Origin: Litchfieldia salsa
Lineage (GTDB): Bacteria; Bacillota; Bacilli; Bacillales; Bacillaceae_L
NCBI RefSeq assembly: GCF_900104555.1
Contig: NZ_FNJU01000017.1
Location: 1 to 62,546, forward strand
Reading direction: 5' to 3'
Length of the DNA stretch: 62,546 nucleotides
Translations under genes and position numbers: made by a program
Shown here: in pieces, positions 34,512 through 43,166 of the stretch
How the letters are laid out: each line of letters starts with the position of its first letter
Position numbering within the stretch: position 1 is the first letter of the stretch
The notes under the pieces: generated by a model
Databases searched by the model: none
What the model saw: only the letters and a program-made list of their open reading frames with translations
What the model was told of the DNA's origin: nothing

Positions 34512-35501
34512 TTATTGGTATTCATTTATACTAACAACCGCATCTGTTGGTAATTCTAAATGTGTTCGTAATTCGTCTGATAATGTCTGTCTTGTTTCGT
34601 CATCAACTAAGAAATACCAGATTCCATCATATAGAGTGGTACCTTCTCCTGTGATTTCTATTTTTTCAATCGTTTGGATTGCTGATTTATATCCAAGTTG
34701 GATGTCGATTATTTCATCCAATGTTAAGTTGGTTTTTACATTTTCTTGAAGTGCTTCTAAAACATCATCATAGTTTGTAAGGGTTGAAAGGGATTTTCCT
34801 TTGTTGATTACCTTGGATAATACTTCTCGCTGCCTTGCTTGACGTCCAAAGTCTCCAAGAGGATCTTCTTTCCTCATTCGAGCATATTGGAGAGCTTCTT
34901 CTCCATCTAAATGCTGCTGTCCTGCCTCAAGTGTTACCCCATCTAATTCGAAGGCGTACTGATTGTTAACATTAATTCCTCCGACTGCGTCTACAATATC
35001 TTTAAAGCCTTTCATGTTCACTTCTGTATAATAATCAATTGGTACGTTTAGGAAATTCTCAACCGTGTCAATTGTCATTTCAATTCCACCGTAGGCATAG
35101 GCATGATTAATTTTGGTCATAAACGAATTACTAGGTTCTTCAGAATCAACAACTTCAGTTCTAGTATCACGTGGTATACTCAAAATCTTCGTTGACTTTG
35201 TTTTTGGATTAATGGTAACAACTAACATAGAGTCAGTTCGTCCAAAATCTCCGTCTCTTTCATCAACTCCGACTACTAAAATTGATAGTGGCTCTGTTGC
35301 CTCAAATTCTACACGCTCTTCACGCTTAGCTGATTTATCTCGATCAATTGGCTGATGCATATTATCCACAGCATTAACTATATGACTATATACATTATAA
35401 CTATAAACACCTACACCACTTATCAAAATCAAAAAGACTAAAAGAAAAAATCGGCGAAGCTTCACTCTTTTTTTCTTTTTTCTAATTCTAGTATTATTCA
35501 T
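34512..35501 (-). CDS. LCP family glycopolymer transferase (TagU-like) inside the polysaccharide locus
   Basis: A 329-residue protein with a basic N-terminus, one membrane helix (about 17-38) and an LCP domain: LSILVVGVDERDGDFGRTDSM, LSIPRDTRTEVVD, KINHAYAYGG, TVENFLNVPIDYYTEVN and MRKEDPLGDFGRQARQREV. It resembles the gene at 16475. It sits on the opposite strand within the polysaccharide genes, which suggests it attaches this polymer to peptidoglycan. ATG 35501 is chosen from GAAGGG nine bases upstream. Confidence 0.9.
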   Translation of the reverse strand: MNNTRIRKKKKRVKLRRFFLLVFLILISGVGVYSYNVYSHIVNAVDNMHQPIDRDKSAKREERVEFEATEPLSILVVGVDERDGDFGRTDSMLVVTINPKTKSTKILSIPRDTRTEVVDSEEPSNSFMTKINHAYAYGGIEMTIDTVENFLNVPIDYYTEVNMKGFKDIVDAVGGINVNNQYAFELDGVTLEAGQQHLDGEEALQYARMRKEDPLGDFGRQARQREVLSKVINKGKSLSTLTNYDDVLEALQENVKTNLTLDEIIDIQLGYKSAIQTIEKIEITGEGTTLYDGIWYFLVDDETRQTLSDELRTHLELPTDAVVSINEYQ

Positions 35502-35811
35502 ATACAATATCCCTTCCTATTAGAAGAATAGTAATTTAAGAAACTTATGAAACGTTTATTATAACAAAAAAAATATAGTAAATATAGAGAATCGTCGAAA
35601 AATGTAAATCGAGCACGTATAATATGTGAATCCATCATATATTATATATGAAGAATAGCGGAAAAAATACATCAAATTTAATTTTTGATTTACATTTATA
35701 TGGAAAAGTATTAATCAGGTATACAAATAAATGGTTGATACGATATAATATCCCTTTGTAGGAAATATCTTTATGAAGGAAATTTATGTTCAATGAAAGA
35801 GTGTGAGAACT

Positions 35812-36597
35812 TTGAGTAATACTACAGTTGCGATAAGCATTGTCACTTATAATAGTACACATATATTTAAAGTGTTAGATCATTTAAGGAAAGAATTTGA
35901 ACAAGATAACAGATTTCATTTTTTCATCTTTGACAATAATTCTACAGATACTTATAAAGAGCAGTTAAAAGAATACGAGAATTTCGCAAAGATTACTTTT
36001 TATCATGAAAACAATGGCTTTGGTTTTGGGCACAACCATAATCTTTTAATCGCTACGGAAGACTATTTCTTAATCTTTAATCCAGACATTATTTTAGAGA
36101 AAGAAAACTTATTAAGGATGTTAGATGTGATGGAGCAGGATCCTACAATCTCGTTGCTAGCACCTAAAGTATTAAATCCTGATGGTAGTGTTCAACATTT
36201 AATGAGGAAACGAGTGACAGTATTTGATTACTGGCTTCGTTTTATGCCATTTAAATTTATTAAAACAATGTTTGCGAAACGTCTGGAAACTTATGAATGT
36301 CGAAATGTTCCGGATGATCGAAATATAGAAATCCGAATGGTTTCCGGGTGCTTCATGTTAATCAGAGGAACTGATTTTAAAGAGATTAAGGGATTTGATG
36401 AACGTTACTTTATGTATTTTGAAGATACAGATTTATGCTTGGAATTAGAAAAGAGAAATAAAAAAGTGGTATATACACCGTTTTCCAGTGTTGTTCATTA
36501 CTATGAGAGAGGTTCTCATAAAAATTCAAAGCTCTTTAAAATCTTTTTAAAGTCGATGTATAAGTACTTCAATAAATGGGGCTGGAAACTTTTTTAA
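35812..36597 (+). CDS. Family 2 glycosyltransferase, WbbL rhamnosyltransferase type
   Basis: A 261-residue enzyme: VAISIVTYNSTHIFKVLD, FDNNSTD, NNGFGFGHNHN, metal motif LIFNPDIIL, MVSGCFMLIRG and MYFEDTDLCLELEKRNKKV. These are the hallmarks of WbbL-type rhamnosyl transferases. TTG 35812 gives a typical start (MSNTTVAIS); GTG 35803 is also open and neither has a strong site. It is the first gene of the third transcript group, divergent from the LCP gene. Confidence 0.88.
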   Translation: MSNTTVAISIVTYNSTHIFKVLDHLRKEFEQDNRFHFFIFDNNSTDTYKEQLKEYENFAKITFYHENNGFGFGHNHNLLIATEDYFLIFNPDIILEKENLLRMLDVMEQDPTISLLAPKVLNPDGSVQHLMRKRVTVFDYWLRFMPFKFIKTMFAKRLETYECRNVPDDRNIEIRMVSGCFMLIRGTDFKEIKGFDERYFMYFEDTDLCLELEKRNKKVVYTPFSSVVHYYERGSHKNSKLFKIFLKSMYKYFNKWGWKLF

Positions 36598-36637
36598 TGT
36601 CATTTCATTACTTTTACTTGGATAACGGGGGATTATT

Positions 36638-37987
36638 GTGAATAAATTTGAGAAAATATTACTAACACTCTTATTTATTGAAGTGTTTGTTGGTGGCGGA
36701 GGAAGGTTAATCGACTTTGGAGTAGTTTCTATACGCCAAGTGCTCTTCTTACTTTTATTTGTTGTATATGTTGTTCGCATCGTAAAACTAAAAGCCTTTT
36801 TTAATAAAGAGATTAATACGTTTTATCGTTTCACACCAGTAACCATTGGTATTTATTTAATCATCGGTTGGTTTGCGGTTAGTGCCATTCTTGGCTTTAT
36901 TAATGGACATCCATTATCAATTATTGTCATGGACTTTTTCAGAGTGTCCTATTTTATACTCTATTTCCCACTTGCATATTATATTTCAAGCCAGAGGTTT
37001 ACAGTAAAAAGAATTATTACACTGCTAAAAGGTAGTGCATTAGCTGTTGCACTCTTTACCATTACCATCTCTCTTTTAGGTAAAACTATTTTTGGTGGAG
37101 AGGATTTTAAACCTTTTTATGACTTTATGAATTGGATTATGAATGATGATCTGTTCTTCAGACCGAGTAATAGTGTGTTTTACAAGAGTCATTTATTTGT
37201 AGTAATTGGGTTGGTACTTTCACTAAATTCTGTCTTAAATAAGAAGTATACAAAAGTTGATATTGCTAATTTAATCTTTTGTTCTACCTCAGCAGTATGG
37301 TCAGAAACAAGGGGCTTTCTGTTAGCATTTATGATTAGTGTATTGATGATCATCATCCTTGATACAAAGGTAATGACCGATCCGGTAAAAGGAATTCAAC
37401 AAAAATTTAAAAAGTTAGCGCAATCGAAGATGTACTTAAAGAAGCTAGTCATCCTTATCCTAGTATTTATCTCTGTTCCATTTTCCTATCAATATATGAC
37501 TTTAGAGAGATTCCAAGAAGAACCTATTCCTGTAACTCCTGATGTTGTTGAGGAGCCTGCTGGTGAAGAGATAAATGACATTAGTGTGAATGCACGTATT
37601 GATTTTATCATTGCCTCGAAAGATATCTTATTAAGTAGCCCGGCAGTCTTTGTATTTGGAACTGGGTATGGGATGGAGATTGATGGGCGTTTGAATGGTA
37701 TTGAAATGAGTTTCCTTGATATCCTTGTTGAACAAGGTCTTATTGGTTTATTCATCTGGTTTTATCTGTTTTTCCTAGTCTTTTATAATTATTACTATAT
37801 TTATAAACGTGGAGAAAAGTTAAACACATTGGACATTTCGATCATGTCAGCTTTTATGGGATTATTGTTATTAACGAACATAAATCCTTTTATCAACAAC
37901 CCAATTGGGATTAGCTTTTTTCTCATCGCATTAATAATTTCACAAAATAGGAAAGAGCAATTCCTTATGTCTCGAGGTAGAGAGTGA
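36638..37987 (+). CDS. O-antigen ligase/polymerase-like membrane protein
   Basis: A 449-residue protein with about 11 membrane helices and a long outside loop (about residues 285-350: RFQEEPIPVTPDVVEEPAGE... FGTGYGMEIDGRLNG), matching Wzy/WaaL-type O-antigen polymerases. A basic cytoplasmic segment (GIQQKFKKLAQSKMYLKK) lies before it. The GTG start follows GGGGG. It is a second polymerase-like protein in the locus besides 24787. It overlaps the next transferase by 4 bp. Confidence 0.85.
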   Translation: MNKFEKILLTLLFIEVFVGGGGRLIDFGVVSIRQVLFLLLFVVYVVRIVKLKAFFNKEINTFYRFTPVTIGIYLIIGWFAVSAILGFINGHPLSIIVMDFFRVSYFILYFPLAYYISSQRFTVKRIITLLKGSALAVALFTITISLLGKTIFGGEDFKPFYDFMNWIMNDDLFFRPSNSVFYKSHLFVVIGLVLSLNSVLNKKYTKVDIANLIFCSTSAVWSETRGFLLAFMISVLMIIILDTKVMTDPVKGIQQKFKKLAQSKMYLKKLVILILVFISVPFSYQYMTLERFQEEPIPVTPDVVEEPAGEEINDISVNARIDFIIASKDILLSSPAVFVFGTGYGMEIDGRLNGIEMSFLDILVEQGLIGLFIWFYLFFLVFYNYYYIYKRGEKLNTLDISIMSAFMGLLLLTNINPFINNPIGISFFLIALIISQNRKEQFLMSRGRE

Positions 37988-38826
37988 TATCAATGAAAAC
38001 AATTGTAATTGTGATCTATAAACAAGATATTCATACATGTAAAACAATAGAATCATTAAAACAGGCATTAAACCCTACTAATATGAACTTGAAAGAGATC
38101 GAGGTTATCTTGTACGACCATAGTCCAGAGAAACAGAAGGTTGAGCAGGATCTTTTAGAAGGTGTGAAGCTATCTTACATTCATGACCAAAGAAACCTTG
38201 GTATTGCAACTGCTTATAATTTTGCTTGGAATAAGGCAGTAGAAAATCAAAGTGAGTGGTTATTATTATTTGATCATGATACAAAAGTAACTCAGGAGTA
38301 TATTGAAGAGGTTCTTAAGGTGGATTGTGTTGATGATGAAGTGGCAGCAATCGTACCAATGATTAAGAATGCTGATACAATCATTTCTCCACTTTATACT
38401 GGGAAGCTACGCCCCTTGTTAGCTGAACGGCCAACTGAAGGTACCCAAGCAAAGCCTGTGATGGCGATTAACTCTGGTTCTCTTATTCGAGTGTCTTTTT
38501 TAAATAAGATAGAAGGATTTAATCTTGAATTTCCACTCGATTACTTAGATCATTGGCTGTTTCATGAGATTTATGCGAAAGGATTCAAGGTTAACGTATT
38601 AAACGTAACACTGGAACATGACCTTTCTGTAATGGATTATCGAAATGTATCTTTGAGCCGCTATAAAAGTATTCTGGATTCTGAGGTTCTCTTCTATAAA
38701 AAGTATAAAAGAGAACTGTATAGTGCCTATAGAATTCAGTTGCTTAAAAGAATCATAAAACAAGTGGTAACAGTAAAAAATAAGAAAATCGCTTTCTATA
38801 CAATTCGTCAAATTTTCACAATGTAG
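37984..38826 (+). CDS. Family 2 glycosyltransferase (DHDT type)
   Basis: A 280-residue enzyme: TIVIVIYKQDIHTCKTIESL, DHSPEK, RNLGIATAYNFAWN and LLLFDHDTKVTQEY as the metal motif, then INSGSLIRVSF and DYLDHWLFHEI. The rhamnosyltransferase-like layout is diverged. GTG 37984 overlaps the stop of the polymerase gene and is preceded by GAGGT, so it is translationally coupled; ATG 37993 is an alternative. Confidence 0.8.
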   Translation: MISMKTIVIVIYKQDIHTCKTIESLKQALNPTNMNLKEIEVILYDHSPEKQKVEQDLLEGVKLSYIHDQRNLGIATAYNFAWNKAVENQSEWLLLFDHDTKVTQEYIEEVLKVDCVDDEVAAIVPMIKNADTIISPLYTGKLRPLLAERPTEGTQAKPVMAINSGSLIRVSFLNKIEGFNLEFPLDYLDHWLFHEIYAKGFKVNVLNVTLEHDLSVMDYRNVSLSRYKSILDSEVLFYKKYKRELYSAYRIQLLKRIIKQVVTVKNKKIAFYTIRQIFTM

Positions 38827-38838
38827 GGAGGATATAAC

Positions 38839-39558
38839 ATGAAAGTATCGGTTTGTATGGCTACCTACAACGGAGAGGGATTTATTATACGACAACTGGA
38901 ATCCGTTCTTAAACAGCTTCGTAGTGATGATGAAGTCATTATTGTTGATGATTGTTCAAAGGACCAAACAGTTAACGTCATTAAAGAGAAATATGAATCA
39001 GATCAACGTGTTCAGCTTTTTGTTAATCAATCGAACTTTGGAGTAATAAAAAGCTTTGAGAAAGCTATCTCTTTAGCCCAAGGGGACATTATATTTCTTT
39101 GCGATCAAGATGATATTTGGGAAGATATGAAGGTACAGAGTGTTTTAGCGACATTTGAAAGTCAAAATCCTACGCTTGTTGTACATGATGCAGAAGTGGT
39201 AGATGGAAAGCTAGAAATGATTCATTCTTCATGGAACACTTATAACCATAATGCAATAGACCAAGGACTTTTAGGGAATGTTGTTAAGAACGCATATACT
39301 GGTTGTATGATGGCTTTTAAAAGCGACATTGTTCCATCGATTATTCCATTTCCAAAGACGATTGAGATGCATGATCAATGGATTGCACTCGTTTGTATGA
39401 TCAAAAAGAAGAAAATCATCCACCTTAATGAGCCTTTAATGAAGTATGTGCGTCACGGTGGTAATGCAACAGCAATTACAAAACGCTCAGTAAAGGATCA
39501 ATTATCTGGTAGAATTCGAACCATAACTGCACTTGCTAGCTACCGAAATAAGCAATAA
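38839..39558 (+). CDS. Family 2 glycosyltransferase (DQDDIW type)
   Basis: A 239-residue enzyme: VSVCMATYNGEGFIIRQLES, VDDCSKDQT, LCDQDDIWEDMK and MHDQWIALVC. It is similar to but shorter than the one at 28784, lacking about 80 C-terminal residues. ATG follows GGGAGGATATAAC. Last gene before a terminator. Confidence 0.86.
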   Translation: MKVSVCMATYNGEGFIIRQLESVLKQLRSDDEVIIVDDCSKDQTVNVIKEKYESDQRVQLFVNQSNFGVIKSFEKAISLAQGDIIFLCDQDDIWEDMKVQSVLATFESQNPTLVVHDAEVVDGKLEMIHSSWNTYNHNAIDQGLLGNVVKNAYTGCMMAFKSDIVPSIIPFPKTIEMHDQWIALVCMIKKKKIIHLNEPLMKYVRHGGNATAITKRSVKDQLSGRIRTITALASYRNKQ

Positions 39559-39594
39559 TCTTATTTTGGTTGGTAGAAGTGTTTGTCAGAACTG

Positions 39595-39628
39595 ACCTTC
39601 TTCTTTATAATGAAAAAGGAAGGTTTTT
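39595..39628 (+). terminator. Intrinsic terminator before the rml operon
   Basis: ACCTTCTTCTTT-ATAATG-AAAAAGGAAGGT followed by TTTT, a stem with one mismatch. Confidence 0.65.
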
Positions 39629-39675
39629 GTCAGTTTTTGTATTTTATAGAGTAAACATAAAAGGAGTTGTTTGTA

Positions 39676-40554
39676 ATGAAAGGAATTATATTAGCTGGTG
39701 GTAGTGGGACAAGATTATACCCTCTTACAAAAGTTGTATCTAAACAATTACTACCTGTATATGATAAACCAATGATTTTTTACCCAATATCAGTATTAAT
39801 GCTAGCGGGAATTAAAGATATTTTAATCATTTCTACGCCACAGGATATTGGGCGTTTTGAACAAATTCTAGGAGATGGATCAGATCTTGGACTTAACTTT
39901 TCTTATAAAGTACAACCAGATCCAGGTGGACTAGCTCAAGCATTTATCATCGGGGAAGAGTTTATAGGAAATGATGATGTTGCACTTGTACTTGGCGACA
40001 ATATCTTTTATGGGCATGGTCTTACAGAATTACTAAATAAAGCTGCCTCTCGCCCAAATGGAGCGACTGTTTTTGGTTATTATGTAAATGATCCAGAACG
40101 TTTCGGCGTAGTTGAATTCGATGAAAATGGCAAGGCTGTTTCGATAGAAGAAAAACCGAAGACGCCTAAATCAAACTATGCTGTTACAGGCTTATATTTC
40201 TATGACAATCGAGTAATCGAGATTGCTAAAAATATTAAACCATCAGATCGTGGTGAGTTAGAAATCACGGATATTAATAAAAAATACTTAGAATTGGGCG
40301 AGCTTAATGTAGAATTACTTGGGCGTGGTTTTGCATGGTTAGATACAGGAACACATGAATCATTACTAGAAGCTTCTCAATTTATTGAAACGGTCGAGAA
40401 ACGTCAATCTTTAAAAATTGCTTGTCTAGAAGAAATCGCCTATAAAAAAGGGTACATAACAAAAGAGAAGCTATTAACACTTGCTGAACCTTTAATGAAA
40501 AATCAATATGGACAATATCTAGTGAAAGTAGCAAGCCAAGAGCGAATATTCTAA
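39676..40554 (+). CDS. rmlA: Glucose-1-phosphate thymidylyltransferase
   Basis: A 292-residue RmlA enzyme: [52 protein letters not shown] and LDTGTHESL. It makes dTDP-glucose from dTTP and glucose 1-phosphate. ATG 39676 follows AAAAGGAG; the ORF opens nine bases earlier at a TTG. First gene of a tight rmlACBD operon. Confidence 0.96.
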   Translation: MKGIILAGGSGTRLYPLTKVVSKQLLPVYDKPMIFYPISVLMLAGIKDILIISTPQDIGRFEQILGDGSDLGLNFSYKVQPDPGGLAQAFIIGEEFIGNDDVALVLGDNIFYGHGLTELLNKAASRPNGATVFGYYVNDPERFGVVEFDENGKAVSIEEKPKTPKSNYAVTGLYFYDNRVIEIAKNIKPSDRGELEITDINKKYLELGELNVELLGRGFAWLDTGTHESLLEASQFIETVEKRQSLKIACLEEIAYKKGYITKEKLLTLAEPLMKNQYGQYLVKVASQERIF

Positions 40555-40569
40555 GGGGGAAAATGATAA

Positions 40570-41127
40570 ATGAACGTTATTGATACAAAACTTTCAGGTG
40601 TAAAGATTTTAGAACCTAAAGTATTCGGTGATCACCGTGGATATTTTATGGAAAGTTATAATAAAGCATTGTTTGATGAGCATGGATTAAACTATGAGTT
40701 TATTCAAGATAACCAATCATTATCAAGCCAAGTTGGAACTTTAAGAGGATTGCATTTCCAACTTAATCCAAAAGCACAAACGAAACTTGTTCGATGCATT
40801 ACAGGAGCGATTTATGATGTGGCTGTAGATATAAGAGAGGGTTCTCCTACATATGGTCAATGGGTTGGTGTGATTTTAAGCGAACATAATAAGCGTCAGC
40901 TTCTTGTTCCAAAAGGATTTGCTCATGGTTTTTGCACAATTGTGCCAGATACTACAGTTGCCTATAAAGTGGATGAATACTATTCTCCAGAACAAGATGG
41001 TGGAATTGCTTGGAATGATCCGGCTCTAGGAATTGATTGGCCAACGGATCATCCAGTGCTCTCAGAGAAAGATAAGCATCATCCAACATTAGCAGAGTCA
41101 AAACTTAATTTTGTGTACGAGAAATAG
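40570..41127 (+). CDS. rmlC: dTDP-4-dehydrorhamnose 3,5-epimerase
   Basis: A 185-residue cupin: FGDHRGYFMESY, DNQSLSSQVGTLRGLHFQL with the catalytic His, VRCITGAIYDVAVDIR, and VPKGFAHGFCT. It is the third step of dTDP-L-rhamnose synthesis. It lies 15 bp after rmlA, with AAGGGGG upstream. Confidence 0.96.
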   Translation: MNVIDTKLSGVKILEPKVFGDHRGYFMESYNKALFDEHGLNYEFIQDNQSLSSQVGTLRGLHFQLNPKAQTKLVRCITGAIYDVAVDIREGSPTYGQWVGVILSEHNKRQLLVPKGFAHGFCTIVPDTTVAYKVDEYYSPEQDGGIAWNDPALGIDWPTDHPVLSEKDKHHPTLAESKLNFVYEK

Positions 41128-41138
41128 GAGGAAACAAT

Positions 41139-42161
41139 ATGAAGTTACTAGTTACAGGAGGCGCAGGTTTTATTGGAAGTAATTTTGTGCGCTATATGGT
41201 TAAAAAATATCCTAATTATCAAATCGTTAATTTAGATCTTGTTACATACGCAGGAAATCTTGAAAATCTTAAGGATATTGAAAATGAGCCCAACTATACG
41301 TTTGTTCAAGGCAATATTGCAGATCGTGAGTTTATCGATCGTTTATTTGAGAAAGAACAATTTGATTATGTGTTAAATTTTGCTGCTGAATCACATGTAG
41401 ACCGCAGTATTACAAATCCAGAAATATTTGTAGAGACGAATGTTATTGGAACACAAGTGTTGTTAGATGCATCTAAGAAGATTGCTGTTAAAAAGTATCT
41501 TCAAGTAAGTACTGATGAAGTATATGGTACTCTAGGTGAAACAGGCTATTTTACAGAAGAAACGCCATTAGCGCCTAACAGTCCATATAGTGCTAGTAAA
41601 GCAGGTGGGGATTTATTAGTAAGAGCATATCATGAGACATTTGATTTGCCTGTTAATATCACTAGATGCTCAAATAATTATGGTCCATTTCACTTTCCAG
41701 AAAAGCTTATTCCGTTAATGATTATCAATGCTTTAAATGACAAAGAGCTACCTGTTTATGGTGACGGATTGAATATCCGTGATTGGCTTCATGTAGAAGA
41801 TCATTGCCAAGCAATTGACCTTGTTCTTCACAAAGGTCGAAACGGTGAAGTGTACAATGTGGGCGGAAACAATGAACGTACAAATGTGGAAATCGTAAAA
41901 ACAATTTTAGCTCAATTAGGTAAGCCTGAGTCTCTTATTAAATATGTAAAGGATCGTCCAGGTCATGACCGCCGTTATGCAATTGATGCAACAAAACTAA
42001 CGACTGAACTTGGTTGGGCACCTAAATATACTTTTGATACAGGAATTGAACAAACCATTCAATGGTATTTAAATAACCAAGAATGGTGGGAGAATATCAT
42101 TTCTGGAGAGTACCAAGACTACTTCAAGTCCCAATATGCGGATAGATTAGAGGTAGAGTAA
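41139..42161 (+). CDS. rmlB: dTDP-glucose 4,6-dehydratase, copy 2 (operon copy)
   Basis: A 340-residue enzyme: GGAGFIGSNFVRYMV, STDEVYGTL, YSASKAGGD, SNNYGPFHFPEKLIPL and the DRPGHDRRYAID signature. It is placed properly within rmlACBD, 11 bp after rmlC with AGGAGG, and overlaps rmlD by one base. It is the second copy in the window; see 22057. Confidence 0.96.
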   Translation: MKLLVTGGAGFIGSNFVRYMVKKYPNYQIVNLDLVTYAGNLENLKDIENEPNYTFVQGNIADREFIDRLFEKEQFDYVLNFAAESHVDRSITNPEIFVETNVIGTQVLLDASKKIAVKKYLQVSTDEVYGTLGETGYFTEETPLAPNSPYSASKAGGDLLVRAYHETFDLPVNITRCSNNYGPFHFPEKLIPLMIINALNDKELPVYGDGLNIRDWLHVEDHCQAIDLVLHKGRNGEVYNVGGNNERTNVEIVKTILAQLGKPESLIKYVKDRPGHDRRYAIDATKLTTELGWAPKYTFDTGIEQTIQWYLNNQEWWENIISGEYQDYFKSQYADRLEVE

Positions 42162-43003
42162 TGATCGTACTTGTAACTGGTGTGCGAGGTCAACTAGGGC
42201 ATGATGTTGTAAAGTCACTTGGATCAAGAAACCATGAAGTGCATGGAGTGGAACGTGAGCAATTAGATATAACGAATGAGGCAGATGTCAAATCGTTAAT
42301 TGCTGAAATAAAACCAGACGCAATCATCCATTGTGCAGCATATACGAATGTGGATGGTGCCGAACAAGATAAAGACACGGCTTACGAAGTAAATGCATTA
42401 GGTGCAAAGTATTTAGCACAAGCAGCAAAAAGTGTAGATGCTAAAATGGTCTATGTTAGTACTGATTATGTATTCAATGGAACGGCTGAAACACCTTATA
42501 AAGTTGATGAGCCTACCAACCCGTTAGGTGTATATGGTGAAACAAAGCTTGCTGGTGAAGAATTTACTAGTGAGATCCTTGATAAATTCTTTATCGTCCG
42601 TACGGCATGGGTATTTGGCATAAATGGCAATAATTTTGTAAAAACAATGCTGAAGCTTGGAAAAGAACGCGGTGAATTAGGAGTTGTTCATGATCAAATT
42701 GGATCACCAACTTATACAGTTGATTTAGCGAACTTTTTAGTAGAATTAGTTGAGTCAGATAAGTATGGTATCTATCATGCCACAAACGATGGTGTTTGTT
42801 CATGGTTTGATTTTGCAGAGGAGATCTTCAAGCAAGCTGGCCTTGAGGTTAAGGTTAACCCTTTAACAACAGAGCAGTTTCCAAGACCAGCTGCAAGACC
42901 AAAATATTCTGTCCTAGATAAAACAAAGATTACCGAACAGAACTTTACACCGCTAAGAGATTGGAAAGAAGCATTAGCAAGCTATTTAAAAGAGTTATCA
43001 TAA
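42161..43003 (+). CDS. rmlD: dTDP-4-dehydrorhamnose reductase
   Basis: A 280-residue enzyme: VTGVRGQLGHDVVKSL NADPH site, HCAAYTNVDGAE, STDYVFNG, YGETKLAGEE (Tyr-X3-Lys), and RTAWVFG. It catalyses the last step to dTDP-L-rhamnose. Its ATG overlaps the rmlB stop (TAATG), so it is translationally coupled. A strong terminator follows. Confidence 0.96.
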   Translation: MIVLVTGVRGQLGHDVVKSLGSRNHEVHGVEREQLDITNEADVKSLIAEIKPDAIIHCAAYTNVDGAEQDKDTAYEVNALGAKYLAQAAKSVDAKMVYVSTDYVFNGTAETPYKVDEPTNPLGVYGETKLAGEEFTSEILDKFFIVRTAWVFGINGNNFVKTMLKLGKERGELGVVHDQIGSPTYTVDLANFLVELVESDKYGIYHATNDGVCSWFDFAEEIFKQAGLEVKVNPLTTEQFPRPAARPKYSVLDKTKITEQNFTPLRDWKEALASYLKELS

Positions 43004-43008
43004 AGACA

Positions 43009-43042
43009 GAAAAACTGACACAGAACCTGTGTCAGTTTTTTT
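43009..43042 (+). terminator. Intrinsic terminator of the rml operon
   Basis: AAAACTGACACAG-AAC-CTGTGTCAGTTTTTTT, a 13-pair stem with a T tail. Confidence 0.92.
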
Positions 43043-43069
43043 GTTGGGATGGTAGGTTACAGAATGAAT

Positions 43070-43092
43070 GAGCAAGGTGCTTGAGCTTTTCT
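43070..43092. repeat. Family B repeat remnant
   Basis: GAGCAAGGTGCTTGAGCTTTTCT resembles the 3' end of family B (GAACAAGGCGCTTGCGCTTTTCT) with three mismatches. The rest of the element is missing. Confidence 0.5.
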
Positions 43093-43166
43093 ATGATTTG
43101 GCTTGTTGCTAAATATAAGGTATATTTGTAATAATATTTACTTTAAATTTACATAGGGGGAAGCTA

